Shown: piece after piece, positions 1 to 9,543 of the stretch
Numbering within the stretch: the first letter of the stretch is position 1
How the letters are laid out: every line of letters begins with the position of its first letter
Source: Nitrospira sp.
Lineage (GTDB): Bacteria > Nitrospirota > Nitrospiria > Nitrospirales > Nitrospiraceae
Direction: 5' to 3'
DNA length: 64,000 bases
Assembly (NCBI GenBank): GCA_036984305.1
Contig: BQWY01000001.1
Coordinates: forward strand, 3,493,501 to 3,557,500
Notes under the pieces: generated by a model
What the model was told of the DNA's origin: nothing
What the model saw: the letters and a program-made list of their open reading frames with translations, nothing else
Database searches by the model: none
Position numbers and translations under genes: made by a program

Positions 1-538
1 TTGAGGCATTCGTTCTCGCATTCGTGGCTCCCGTCGCACCACAATACGCACTACTTGCGCGCATACGCGGCCGCTCTCAGCTCAGCCCCCGCAAAACAAC
101 GGGACGTGGCCTGCCAGTCGACAGAGTATACACAGCTCCGCGCCATCCATCATCCTGCTCGCACGTTCTTCGCAGAGGCCCCCTCGTGGAGCCAGTCCGC
201 CGCCTAACATCCGAGCGTAGCGGACAAATCGCGCCATGTAGCAGAAGGATGAAACACTGACACAGTCAGGGGAGCAACATTGGCAAGCCTGAGATAGGAC
301 GTGGAATCAAAACCATTGCCGCTGCCATCGGGCCTGGAATGCCACTCACTCGACGGAGAGCAGGGTCCAGGTACATCATCGACCTCTCGCTCATCCCCAA
401 GCGATACAAGCGGAAGAAACAGAATGGGCCGGAAGCCCTTTCCCGGACTCCCGGCCCATTCCTACCGTCTGCACGCGAAGCGGGACGTGCCGGGGAGTCC
501 CTGTGGCACCCCCCGACCCGATCGCCCACGACGCCGGC
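1..538. other. Region downstream of nxrB, no gene seen
   Basis: No reading frame here has a plausible start, ribosome binding site or recognisable protein. The short open frames are overlapping and of low complexity. The only structure I see is the terminator-like hairpin at 422-461. A gene may have been cut by the left window edge, but nothing supports one. Confidence 0.5.
422..461 (-). terminator. Probable terminator of the nxrAB operon
   Basis: An 11-bp perfect inverted repeat (GAATGGGCCGG / CCGGCCCATTC) has an 18-nt loop and lies about 80 nt after the nxrB stop codon. On the minus strand it is followed by a T-rich but interrupted tract (CTGTTTCTTCC). The stem is strong and the U-tract imperfect, so termination is likely but not certain. 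Confidence 0.5.
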
Positions 539-1828
539 TTACAACCAGGTGACCCGCTCGGCGGGCCGGATGTAAATCGGCTCTTCGACCTGAATGCGGG
601 CCACTTCCTTGCCCGACTTGTTGAAGCCCAGCACGGTGTCGTTGTACATCTCGAACCGCTTGCCGTGAATCTGGGTCTCGAACACCTTCGGCCCCGGAAT
701 CACGTCGTAGCGGAAGATGATCTGCTGGCTGGCTCTCCAGAGTTGGAGGACCGCCAACAGCTCCCGGCTCGGCACCAGGTACTTCTCAATGGCATTGTCC
801 ACCCCCGGCCCGAACATCTGCCGGTTGTAGCCGCGCGGCGCATGCCGCGGCGGAATGTAGTAGCCATTGGGCTCCGTGCCCCACTGCGGATACAGCGGCA
901 GGGCCACCTGCTCCACGCGAATCGCGTAGTACAAGGGGTGCCACCGATCCTCGGCCCACAAGCCGTCCTCGCCGATGCGCACCAGGCTCTGCATGCGGAT
1001 CTTGCCCACGCAGGCCGCCATACAGCGCGTCTCCATCGGCTCGCCGCCCGTCAAGGGGTCCTTCCCCTCGATACGCGGATAGCACGCAATGCACTTCTCC
1101 GACACCCGGGTCGTCCCCCGGTACATCGGCTTCTTGTACGGACACTGCTCCACGCACTTCTTGTACCCCCGGCAGCGGTTCTGGTCGATCAACACGATGC
1201 CGTCTTCCGGCCGCTTGTAGATCGCCTTGCGCGGACAGGCCGCCAAGCAGCCCGGGTACGTGCAGTGGTTACAGATCCGCTGCAGGTAGAAGAAGAACGT
1301 CTCATGCTCGGGGAGCGAGCTGCCCGTCATCTTCCACGGTTCATCCCGCGAGAACCCCGTCTTGTCGATGCCCTCCACGATGGCGCGCATCGAGGTCGCC
1401 GTGTCCTCGTAGATGTTGACGAACCGCCACTCCTGGTCCGTCGGGATGTAGCCGATCGCCGCCTGGCCCACCTTGGCCCCCGCGTCGAAAATCGTCATCC
1501 CTTCGAACACCCCATAGGGCGCATGGTGCTTGCGGCCCACCCGCACGTTCCACACCTGCCCCCCGGGGTTCACCTGCTCGACCAACTGCGTGATCTTCAC
1601 GTCGTAGAACTGCGGGTACCCGCCGTAGGGCTTGGTCTCCACGTTGTTCCACCACATGTACTCCTGGCCCTTCGAGAACAGCCAGGTCGACTTGTCCGCC
1701 ATCGAACAGGTCTGACACGCCAAACACCGATTGATGTTGAACACAAAGGCAAACTGCCACTTCGGATGCCGCTCCTCGTACGGGTACAGCATCTTCCGTC
1801 CCAGATGCCAGTTATACACTTCAGGCAT
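539..1828 (-). CDS. nxrB: Nitrite oxidoreductase beta subunit NxrB
   Basis: Electron-transfer subunit of nitrite oxidoreductase, carrying electrons from the molybdenum subunit NxrA towards cytochrome c. The 429-aa length is that of Nitrospira NxrB. Four cysteine groups are visible in order: CLACQTC near residue 35; CNHCTYPGCLAACP; CRGYKKCVEQCP; and CIACYP followed by CMAAC. They fit three [4Fe-4S] clusters and one [3Fe-4S] cluster of the NarH/DMSO-reductase beta family. There is no signal peptide, so export would be by co-transport with the Tat-signal-bearing NxrA. A strong AAGGAGGAG site precedes the ATG, and the gene starts 75 nt after nxrA ends, so the two are co-transcribed. Confidence 0.97.
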   Translation of the reverse strand: MPEVYNWHLGRKMLYPYEERHPKWQFAFVFNINRCLACQTCSMADKSTWLFSKGQEYMWWNNVETKPYGGYPQFYDVKITQLVEQVNPGGQVWNVRVGRKHHAPYGVFEGMTIFDAGAKVGQAAIGYIPTDQEWRFVNIYEDTATSMRAIVEGIDKTGFSRDEPWKMTGSSLPEHETFFFYLQRICNHCTYPGCLAACPRKAIYKRPEDGIVLIDQNRCRGYKKCVEQCPYKKPMYRGTTRVSEKCIACYPRIEGKDPLTGGEPMETRCMAACVGKIRMQSLVRIGEDGLWAEDRWHPLYYAIRVEQVALPLYPQWGTEPNGYYIPPRHAPRGYNRQMFGPGVDNAIEKYLVPSRELLAVLQLWRASQQIIFRYDVIPGPKVFETQIHGKRFEMYNDTVLGFNKSGKEVARIQVEEPIYIRPAERVTWL

Positions 1829-1903
1829 TGGATCTCCTCCTTCTCATGATCAAATGGTGGATAGGTCGTCTCATCGGCGGTGGCGACATCGCGCTCGCCG
1901 TCC

Positions 1904-4900
1904 TTAGACTTTGATCTTGATGTGCTCGCCTTTGAGCCACTTGATCATGAACTCGTTCTCCTGGCCCGGCGTAAAGCCCGTCCGGACCGGCTCCCACGGC
2001 CCACGCGCCCCGATGCCGCCGTCTTCCGCCTTGGTGATGCGGATCAAGCATTCCTTCGGGGTGGTGTTGATCGCGTGGTTGTCGACTTGATAGCCCCACT
2101 TGAACTTCCACGCCACGGCATGCTTGCCCGGCAAGGAGTCCAACTGGTGCATCGGCATCAACCAGTTCCGGGTAAAGGACTGCTGGGCGCCATACCGGAA
2201 GTTCGACTGATAGCCGGTATCCAGCGCGATCGCGCGTCCGTCCGGACGGGTCTCGTGCCCCTTGACCGACTTCGCCGTCGACACGTACGGGGCATGCTTC
2301 GCCATCGTCACGTGGTACGGATAGGCCGGGTTGTACTTGGCCCGGATCATCAACCGCGCCACCTTGTAGTACGGATCACTCGGCCGCCAGCCGCGATACG
2401 GCCGGTCCACCGGGTTCCCGTCCACATAGACGTAGTCGCCGTCGTTGATCCCGCGGTCCTTCGCCGCCTGTGGGTTGATGTGCAACTGGTGCTCGCCGAC
2501 CCCCGGCGTCCGCTTGTCCATCCGGTACGGATCGCCGAAATTCGACTCGTAAATCTGCACCCAGTCGTTCACCGACCACTGGCTGTGCACCCGGTGCCGG
2601 GTCTTCGGGGTCACGCAGTAGAACTGATACCCCTTCTCCCACAACGGGTTGCTATGGCGCTTGATGTCTTGCCACGGCAACTTGACGTTACGGACCGTCT
2701 TGTCGTCGTGGTGCTGCGCCGTGATGGGAATCCCGTAGTCGTCCGGCCGGACGTACGGGTTGGTGGAGAAGATCGCGTTCGGCAGATACGGCGTGGCCTC
2801 AGGCCCCTCGCGGTGGACAATGAAGTTTTCGCCGTATTCGATCGTCTCCGGCTCCGTCCGGTAGTTCTCGTACCGGCCGGTGCGCGTCCACATCGGCTTG
2901 GATTCGTTGGTCTCCTCCCAGAACGGCATGCGCGGATAGGTCCGCACCATGACCATCCAGCCCTTTTCCGACTTCAGCAACACGTCGGCGCTGTAGCCGT
3001 AGAAGGTCGAGGAAGCATCCAACATGCGTTGCACATAGGCGTCCACCCGGTTGATGATAACCATCCGGAAGTAGTTCCGGAACCGCTCGTCGCCGGTCAT
3101 CTCCGTCAACTTGATGGCCACACCGGTCGTCGTATCCAGGTCGTTGCGGGTGTCGTACAGGGGGCGGATGCCGCCCTTCCACACCTGCACCCACGGATTC
3201 GACACCGTCACCGTCATTTCCGGATAGGTAAACTCCATCCAGGAATTGACGCCCATCGCCACGTCGTTATGGTTGACGTCCGAGGTCATCTCGATGTCCT
3301 GGGTCACCAGCATCTCGATGTTCGGATCGACGTTCTTCACCATGTCGTAGTGGTGCTTGGCGTTGTTCAACACGTTCACGTTGGCGACCCACCGCACCTT
3401 GGAGGGCGTCGGCATGTGGGTCTTGCCGGTGAACACCTTGCGGCCATACTTCGGCGTGTTGACGATCAAGGCCGTATCGCCATGGTTCCAGTACCCGACT
3501 TCCTCACCATAGTAGTACGACTTGGTCTTGATCGTTTTGCCGTGGGCTTCCGGATCCAAGGTGATGTTGAAGGGATCCTCGCCCGTGTGCACCGCCAACC
3601 CCGCACCTGACCAGGGTGTCGAGGTCCACACGCCGGCCTTGTAGTTGCCGGCCCAGGTGTGCTGCCCCGTCCCGAACTTTCCGACGTTGCCCGTGATGAT
3701 GAGCACCATCGCGGCCCCGCGGGAGTTGATGGTCTGGTGGAAGTAGTGGTTCGTGCCTTCGCCGTTATGAATCGACGCCGGCTTGATCGTGCCCGAATCG
3801 CGCGCCCAGCGGACCAGCAGGTCCTTCGGCGTGCGGCAGATCTGGTGGGCCGTATCCAGGTCGTAGTCCTGGAAATGAACCAGGTACATCTGCCAGACCG
3901 GCATGGCGTCGACTTCGCGGCCGTTGAGCAGCTTGACCCGGTAGGTGCCGGTCAGCGCTGCATCGATGCCGCTGTTCTGGAAATGCCAGCCGACCTGCTC
4001 GCGGTGCAACGGCACGGCCTGGCCCTTGGCCAAGTCCCACACCATCATGCCGCCCAACCGTTCCACCTGCTCCGGCTTCAACGACTGCACGCGGCCCGAA
4101 TAGCTCTTCGAGAAATCCGGGAACTGGTAGTCCTTGACCACGTCCCGCGGATCCAAGAATTGCAGCGTGTCCGTGCGCACCAGGATGGGCGCATCGGTGT
4201 AGCCCTTGAGGAAATCGACATCGTGCATGTTCTCGTCGGTGAGGATCTTCATCGCGCCCAGGAAGATCGCGTTATCCGACTCCGGCCGCAGCGGCATCCA
4301 GTAATCCGCGCGATAGGCCGTCGGATTGTACTCCGGCGTGATCACGACGATCCGCGCGCCGCGCTCGATCGACTCGAGCTTCCAGTGCGCTTCCGGCATC
4401 TTGTTCTCGACGAAGTTCTTGCCCCAGCTGGTGTTCAGCTTGGAGAAGCGCATGTCGGAGAGGTCGATGTCGGAGGCCTGCGCGCCGCACCAATACGGGT
4501 TCGATGGGTTCTGGTCGCCGTGCCAGGTGTAGTTCGACCAGTACCGGCCGCCCTGCGCCTGCTGCGGGCCCACCTTGCGGATCCAGCTGTCCAACAACGA
4601 ATAGCACCCGCCGTTCATCCGGGTAATCGCCATCTTGCCGATGATGCCCAGCACCGGCATGCCCGCGCGGTGCTTGAAGCAGCGGGTCCCCGCGCCCTTC
4701 ATCATCTCAATCATCTCCGGCGGATAGCCCTGCTCGCGCAACCGCCGCGCGCCCGCTTCGCCGCTGTACCGGGTTCCGATGACGATCATGCCCTTGGCCA
4801 CGTAGGTGAAGGCCGTGTCCCAGGACACGCGCATCATGTCGTCCAGATAGCGGCTGTCGAATTTGTACTTGTGCTTGGTCTCCGGCGTGAGTTCCGGCGA

Positions 4901-5341
4901 GCCGGCGTCCATCCACGCCTTCCAGCCCTTGCGCATCAACGGGCCCTTCAACCGATACGGGCCGTACACGCGGCGATGGAAGGTGTACCCCTTCAAGCAC
5001 ATGCGCGGGTTGTGCGCGAACGTCCCGCGGTTGCCGTAGAGGTCTTCGTAGGTCTGGTGATCGTAGTTCTGCTCGACGCGCATGACGACGCCGTTGCGCA
5101 CGAAGGCGCGGATCCGGCAGCCGTGCGTGTCGTTGGGTGAGCAGCACCAGGTAAATGACGAGTCATACCGATACTGATCGTGGTAGACGCGCTCCCACGA
5201 CCGGTCCGGATAGTCGCCGAGGGGGTTGCCCACCTCGATGACCGGCTGCAAGGCCGTCAACGCCAACGCCTTGTCGGCAATGGCCGCTGCCGCTACCGTG
5301 CCCGCCGTGACCTTCAAAAACTGTCTTCGTGAAAGAAACAT
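1904..5341 (-). CDS. nxrA: Nitrite oxidoreductase alpha subunit NxrA
   Basis: Catalytic subunit of nitrite oxidoreductase; it oxidises nitrite to nitrate at a Mo-bisMGD centre. The protein is 1145 aa, type II DMSO-reductase family, of the periplasmic Nitrospira/anammox kind. The N-terminus SRRQFLK followed by a hydrophobic alanine-rich stretch is a twin-arginine signal. Cysteines 66, 67 and 75 plus a later MCLKG cysteine form the FS0 iron-sulfur site. The start at 5341 was chosen over an in-frame extension to 5614 because it has GGGAGGTG at correct spacing and begins exactly at the Tat signal. A sigma-54-type promoter lies about 130 nt upstream, and the regulator and kinase genes are next upstream on the same strand. 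Confidence 0.96.
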   Translation of the reverse strand: MFLSRRQFLKVTAGTVAAAAIADKALALTALQPVIEVGNPLGDYPDRSWERVYHDQYRYDSSFTWCCSPNDTHGCRIRAFVRNGVVMRVEQNYDHQTYEDLYGNRGTFAHNPRMCLKGYTFHRRVYGPYRLKGPLMRKGWKAWMDAGSPELTPETKHKYKFDSRYLDDMMRVSWDTAFTYVAKGMIVIGTRYSGEAGARRLREQGYPPEMIEMMKGAGTRCFKHRAGMPVLGIIGKMAITRMNGGCYSLLDSWIRKVGPQQAQGGRYWSNYTWHGDQNPSNPYWCGAQASDIDLSDMRFSKLNTSWGKNFVENKMPEAHWKLESIERGARIVVITPEYNPTAYRADYWMPLRPESDNAIFLGAMKILTDENMHDVDFLKGYTDAPILVRTDTLQFLDPRDVVKDYQFPDFSKSYSGRVQSLKPEQVERLGGMMVWDLAKGQAVPLHREQVGWHFQNSGIDAALTGTYRVKLLNGREVDAMPVWQMYLVHFQDYDLDTAHQICRTPKDLLVRWARDSGTIKPASIHNGEGTNHYFHQTINSRGAAMVLIITGNVGKFGTGQHTWAGNYKAGVWTSTPWSGAGLAVHTGEDPFNITLDPEAHGKTIKTKSYYYGEEVGYWNHGDTALIVNTPKYGRKVFTGKTHMPTPSKVRWVANVNVLNNAKHHYDMVKNVDPNIEMLVTQDIEMTSDVNHNDVAMGVNSWMEFTYPEMTVTVSNPWVQVWKGGIRPLYDTRNDLDTTTGVAIKLTEMTGDERFRNYFRMVIINRVDAYVQRMLDASSTFYGYSADVLLKSEKGWMVMVRTYPRMPFWEETNESKPMWTRTGRYENYRTEPETIEYGENFIVHREGPEATPYLPNAIFSTNPYVRPDDYGIPITAQHHDDKTVRNVKLPWQDIKRHSNPLWEKGYQFYCVTPKTRHRVHSQWSVNDWVQIYESNFGDPYRMDKRTPGVGEHQLHINPQAAKDRGINDGDYVYVDGNPVDRPYRGWRPSDPYYKVARLMIRAKYNPAYPYHVTMAKHAPYVSTAKSVKGHETRPDGRAIALDTGYQSNFRYGAQQSFTRNWLMPMHQLDSLPGKHAVAWKFKWGYQVDNHAINTTPKECLIRITKAEDGGIGARGPWEPVRTGFTPGQENEFMIKWLKGEHIKIKV

Positions 5342-5473
5342 TGCTTGCACCTCCCTGGTAAATGAACATTCACCAACCGATTCTGATTCAAACCTTTCTT
5401 TCCACCACCTCCTCTCGTTCTCGGCAAAAAGTGATGCTCTAGCTGTGCAAAGGACTAGAGCAGCCTTCAGTAC

Positions 5474-5490
5474 AGCAAGGACGCTGCCAG
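5474..5490 (-). promoter_or_regulatory. Putative sigma-54 (-24/-12) promoter of nxrA
   Basis: Read on the minus strand the sequence is CTGGCAGCGTCCTTGCT. Compared with the sigma-54 consensus YTGGCACGRNNNTTGCW it differs at two positions, and the GG (-24) and GC (-12) pairs are spaced exactly as required. The start site would be near 5463, giving a leader of about 120 nt before nxrA. The adjacent gene encodes a sigma-54 activator, which supports the call. No transcript data are available here. Confidence 0.6.
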
Positions 5491-5581
5491 GGAGTGCTGC
5501 ATAGGTACTATAATGAATTTGAATATGTAAGGCATTGGAATAATTCACAAAATAATCATGATTCGCATAAGGAAGCAGGCT

Positions 5582-5597
5582 TTCACGATCTCGTGAA
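5582..5597. promoter_or_regulatory. Inverted repeat, candidate enhancer for the sigma-54 activator
   Basis: TTCACGA, a 2-nt spacer, then TCGTGAA: perfect 7-bp arms. The centre is about 125 nt upstream of the predicted nxrA start site, a usual distance for binding of an NtrC-family activator. A second, looser repeat (AGCTGAT ... ATCAGCT, arms at 5633-5639 and 5659-5665) lies further upstream. The binding protein is inferred, not shown. Confidence 0.4.
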
Positions 5598-5870
5598 CTC
5601 CGGTAAATGCACATTTGGATATGCGACAGGGAAGCTGATCGTTACAAGATCACACACAATCAGCTACTTACGTTATGAAATGAAAATATGCAGTGGTGCT
5701 TTCGGGTGGCAATACCTACGAATTCGATATGTTTTCGACCAGTCTGCCGCAGACTGTTACCGATTCGGAACGAAGGGATGGGTGGATGCAGGACGACAAG
5801 GTGGGGAAATGTGACCGGTGGGACCCGGTGTCACGGAAGGGAAACGTAGCATGGGCAAAGACAATGCTGG

Positions 5871-7331
5871 CTACGTTTCTTCCTCCTCGAGGTATCGCTT
5901 CATCAGGAGCGCGAAATGCTGTCTTGGAATACCACTGCTTTCGGCTGCGCGACTGATCACTCCATCATGGACCGCGAGTCTGGATCGAAGGTAGCGGCGA
6001 GTAAAATCAGCCAGCACGCGGCGCTTGGCATCCATGTATTTTAGATCGAGATGCGAGGAGGTATCGTCCGACCCGTTCTCCCCGATCGAAGACGGCAGCA
6101 CGAGTGCTCGAACGGCGTCCCCCCCGATGACATCCCTTTGAGCCAGCATGACCGCCCGCTCGACGACATTCCGTAGTTCTCGAACGTTTCCCGGCCAGGG
6201 GTAGGTGCTCAGTTCTTCAATGGCCGAGGGGTCGAGCCGCACTTGGGGCTTACCCATTTCACGCCCACATTGCTCCGTCAATCGCCGTGCGATTGCCGGG
6301 AGGTCCTCGATGCGCTTGCGAAGGGGAGGAACACGGATCGTGACGACGGCCAAACGAAAGTAGAGATCCTTTCGGAAGGATCCGTCACGCACTCGAGCCT
6401 CCAAATCCTGATTGGTCGCCGCAATGACTCGCAGGTCGACGTGCTTGACGCGGGTCCCCCCTAGCGGACGTACCTCGTTGTCCTCCAGAACACGCAACAG
6501 CTTCGATTGCAGAGGAAGCGGAAGCTCGCCAATTTCGTCCAGAAAGACGGTGCCCCCATTCGCCAGTTCGAACAAACCGGGTTTTTCCGTGATGGCTCCG
6601 GTGAACGCCCCGCGAACGTGCCCGAACAGTTCACTTTCCACCATCCCGTCCGGGACGGTCGCACAATCGATCACCTGAAACGGCTTCGACCGTTCGGGGC
6701 TGGATTCATGAATGGCTTTCGCGATCAAGCCCTTCCCGGTCCCCGTCTCTCCCTGGATCAGGACAGTCGATCGAACGCGTGCGGCGTCTTGGATTTCCTG
6801 GGTTAGTCGATGGAAGGAAGGACTGACGCCGACCAGTTGTCCGACTTTGGTTTCCTGATTCAAACTCCGCTCGTATGCCGAATTGCGCCTGAGTATCTCG
6901 GAAAACCGAATTGCGCGGTGTACGCGCATGCCCAGATCCTGGGCGTTCACCGGCTTCAGCAGATAGTCATACGCCCCGCGGCGCATGGCCTCGACGGCGT
7001 GCGCCACCGCCCCGACCCGGGTCACCACGAGCACCGGAAGATTGGGGTCCAGTTCCTGAATCTGGCTGACGAGGTCGAGCCCGTCGATACCCGGCAGGAT
7101 AAAGTCAGTAATGATCAAATCGATGGGCTGCGTGGCCACGGCTTGGAGTGCTCCTTCTGCCGTCGCACGCACCTCGAGACGTATTTCGCCTCTCGTCGTC
7201 TTGAGATCAGCCTCCTCGAGCGCGTGGAGCATCAATTCCGTGTCGCTCGGATCGTCCTCCACGACCAAAATGGTAAAGGGGGCCGTACGACTCGGCCGTT
7301 GAGTGTTCTGCGTAGTCGCGGCGCCGCTCAT
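5871..7331 (-). CDS. Sigma-54-dependent response regulator (REC-AAA+-Fis HTH)
   Basis: NtrC-family transcriptional activator of 486 aa. The receiver domain (about 20-140) has VVEDD and the phospho-acceptor Asp76 in [10 protein letters not shown]. The AAA+ domain has a Walker A GETGTGKG, the sigma-54 contact loop GAFTGA and Walker B FLDEIGE. A short Fis-type helix-turn-helix ends the protein ([16 protein letters not shown]). Its ATG overlaps the stop of the upstream kinase gene by 4 nt, so the two form one operon. It lies directly upstream of nxrA, which has a sigma-54-type promoter, and is therefore its likely activator. That link is an inference from position. Confidence 0.93.
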   Translation of the reverse strand: MSGAATTQNTQRPSRTAPFTILVVEDDPSDTELMLHALEEADLKTTRGEIRLEVRATAEGALQAVATQPIDLIITDFILPGIDGLDLVSQIQELDPNLPVLVVTRVGAVAHAVEAMRRGAYDYLLKPVNAQDLGMRVHRAIRFSEILRRNSAYERSLNQETKVGQLVGVSPSFHRLTQEIQDAARVRSTVLIQGETGTGKGLIAKAIHESSPERSKPFQVIDCATVPDGMVESELFGHVRGAFTGAITEKPGLFELANGGTVFLDEIGELPLPLQSKLLRVLEDNEVRPLGGTRVKHVDLRVIAATNQDLEARVRDGSFRKDLYFRLAVVTIRVPPLRKRIEDLPAIARRLTEQCGREMGKPQVRLDPSAIEELSTYPWPGNVRELRNVVERAVMLAQRDVIGGDAVRALVLPSSIGENGSDDTSSHLDLKYMDAKRRVLADFTRRYLRSRLAVHDGVISRAAESSGIPRQHFALLMKRYLEEEET

Positions 7332-9418
7332 GACTCCTCCCGAAGCGGCTCGAGTGCGTCGAGGACGTGCACCTTGGTCGCAGGGGGAGGGTTTTCAGGC
7401 ACGCGAAGTGCTGCAAGAAGCGGAAGCGTAAATCGAACCCGGCATCCCCGTCCTTCCACGTCCTCCACCCATATTCGACCGTCGTACAGTTCCACGATCC
7501 GCCGGACGATGGCAAGACCGATGCCGGTCCCGTCTTCCTTCGCGGGATTCAACCGCACGAAGGGATCGAAGACCCTCTCGCGATGAGCGGGGGGAATTCC
7601 GGGCCCGTTGTCCGTCACGGCAAACACCGCACGATTGTCTATGCACTCGGCCGACACAATGATCGTGGGATCCTGGCTGCCCCGAGAGAATTTCACAGCA
7701 TTGGAGATGAGATTGTCGAGAATCTGATAGAGATAGGCGCGATGACAGGCGACGGGCGGCAAACCGGGCTTCCTGATGACCCGCACTCGGGCCGTCTCCA
7801 ATTCATTCGCACGCGCCTTCACAATGTCGTCCAAGACCAGGCTCGGATCGACCGGCTCCAGCGTTTCCTGGCGCCCCCCGACCCGCGCCAGCGAAAGAAT
7901 TTGCTCCACCCTTCGGCCTAATTCCGTCCCGTTTTGCTCGATGAGGTTCAGTAGCTTCTCCGCGCGCGGGTTGCCTTGCAACTCGAGTTCCTTCCGCAGC
8001 AATCCGCTCAAGCCGCCCATTCGTTCGGCTGGCCCCTTTAAATCGTGCGCGATCGACTCACCCAGATGTTCCAATTGCCTGAGTCGCTTTCGAGTGCGCT
8101 GCTCTTTCTGATGGACGGCATCGTACATTCGCGCATTGTCGATCGCCGAGGCCGCCGCACCGGCCAGGCTCTCCGCCATCCGAACATTCCATGTGCCGGC
8201 GGGGATAGCCTGTTCGGAGAGGAATGCGATGACACCACACGAGGCACCCCGCGACAGCAGGGGAACCGCCAGCATGCTATCTCCGATGAGATTACGACGG
8301 ACCATCTCCGGACGCGTATCCTTCCGCAGTTCCTCCCCGATCGCTGGCCGCCTCGTTTCAAACGCTTGGACGGAAATCGGCAACTCCTCCCACAACATGA
8401 CAGTCTTGCGGAGACGGTCGGCAAAGTCACCAGACGCCGCCTCAACGATCCAACAGCCCATGGACTCGTTTCGGCTGAGCACGACGCAGACGTCGGCTCG
8501 CATCGGACTCACGGCCATGTCGGCGATTTGTTGTAGTACCGAATCGATACCGCCTTGACTAATGGTACTGATCTGAAGGCTCACGCTGTGTAAGAGCTGC
8601 AGTTCTTGGATATCCGCCGAAATTCGTCTCACCATTTCCTCGCATGAGCGCGCCAGCTGGCCGATCTCGTCCGACGAGGTGACCGCGTTCAACCCCCGGG
8701 CTACAGCCCCGTCTCCATCACGAGCGAATTGCAGCAGCGTGTTACGGATCAGCTCCAGGGGTCCCGTCAACGATCGTGCCAACTGCCGTACGCCGAAACC
8801 GCCCAGAATGAGTCCCACGCCAACCGCTGCCACGAGTCCCCAGAAGGCCCTTGTCGAGGAGGCCTCGATGTCGAGATCCAAACGCTCGAGGTGCCGATCC
8901 AAACCATCCTCTATGTTCCGCAGATCTGAACGAATTTGGTCCGACAGCTGTAACCCTTTCCCGGACCGGACGTATTCCAGCACTTCATCAAGGCTGCCGC
9001 GTTCGACCTTGTCGAGCAAGAGATGTTTGCTTGCCAACAGGCTGTGCATCCGATTCCCGATATCCGTCAGATCTCCGGAGACACCGGGAATCCCCGCCAC
9101 CAGTTGGCGCGCGCGGACCAGCGCCGGGTCCAACTTTCCTTCCGCCTCGCGCAATGGATCGAGAAACGTGCGATTCCGCGTTAACAAATAGCCTCGAAAG
9201 GCGTCCTCGATATCGATGGCGAGTCGACGAAGTTCTTGCGTTTGCTCGCGGGCGAGCAGAACCCGATGACGCTCGTGCTGCGTCTCGAGGAGGCTTCGAA
9301 TGAGCGTGGCATGGACGGCCAGAATCGCCACCATGGGAACCACCACAATGAGCAACACCACCCAGACCTTACGCTGGATGGCGAGCCGGTCCCACCAGGG
9401 TGGTGTTGCACCGTTCAT
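7328..9418 (-). CDS. Membrane sensor histidine kinase, partner of the nxr regulator
   Basis: 696-aa kinase. TM1 at about 18-37 and TM2 at about 191-210 flank a roughly 150-residue, mostly helical periplasmic domain (CHASE3-like in look). A HAMP region, a GAF domain (about 275-432), a HisKA dimerisation helix with His458 in IAHDLKGP, and a HATPase domain with N box NLISNAVKF, DNGPGIP and GTGIGLAIV follow. All catalytic boxes are intact. The gene overlaps the response regulator by 4 nt. The periplasmic domain faces the compartment where NxrA works, so nitrite or redox state is a reasonable but untested signal. Confidence 0.93.
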   Translation of the reverse strand: MNGATPPWWDRLAIQRKVWVVLLIVVVPMVAILAVHATLIRSLLETQHERHRVLLAREQTQELRRLAIDIEDAFRGYLLTRNRTFLDPLREAEGKLDPALVRARQLVAGIPGVSGDLTDIGNRMHSLLASKHLLLDKVERGSLDEVLEYVRSGKGLQLSDQIRSDLRNIEDGLDRHLERLDLDIEASSTRAFWGLVAAVGVGLILGGFGVRQLARSLTGPLELIRNTLLQFARDGDGAVARGLNAVTSSDEIGQLARSCEEMVRRISADIQELQLLHSVSLQISTISQGGIDSVLQQIADMAVSPMRADVCVVLSRNESMGCWIVEAASGDFADRLRKTVMLWEELPISVQAFETRRPAIGEELRKDTRPEMVRRNLIGDSMLAVPLLSRGASCGVIAFLSEQAIPAGTWNVRMAESLAGAAASAIDNARMYDAVHQKEQRTRKRLRQLEHLGESIAHDLKGPAERMGGLSGLLRKELELQGNPRAEKLLNLIEQNGTELGRRVEQILSLARVGGRQETLEPVDPSLVLDDIVKARANELETARVRVIRKPGLPPVACHRAYLYQILDNLISNAVKFSRGSQDPTIIVSAECIDNRAVFAVTDNGPGIPPAHRERVFDPFVRLNPAKEDGTGIGLAIVRRIVELYDGRIWVEDVEGRGCRVRFTLPLLAALRVPENPPPATKVHVLDALEPLREES

Positions 9419-9543
9419 GGTCCCTGCCGTCCGATGGGTGGTGGATGGGGTCGACGGGTGTCCACTGGAGGGTAGCCTAGGGGCTGATCTCGCGATGTGT
9501 CAAGCTGGGTATTTCCGCATTGGGTCTCCGTATGCACCAGCAT

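Noticed and set aside
503-5140. Three long plus-strand open frames opposite nxrB and nxrA (448, 576 and 493 codons)
   Set aside because: They are antisense shadows of high-GC coding sequence: rich in Arg, His, Val and Leu, no ribosome sites, no family, and fully overlapped by the certain nxr genes.
5342-5614. N-terminal extension of NxrA by 91 residues
   Set aside because: It would place the Tat signal inside the protein and would cover the leader; the internal ATG at 5341 has a strong ribosome site and gives the family length.
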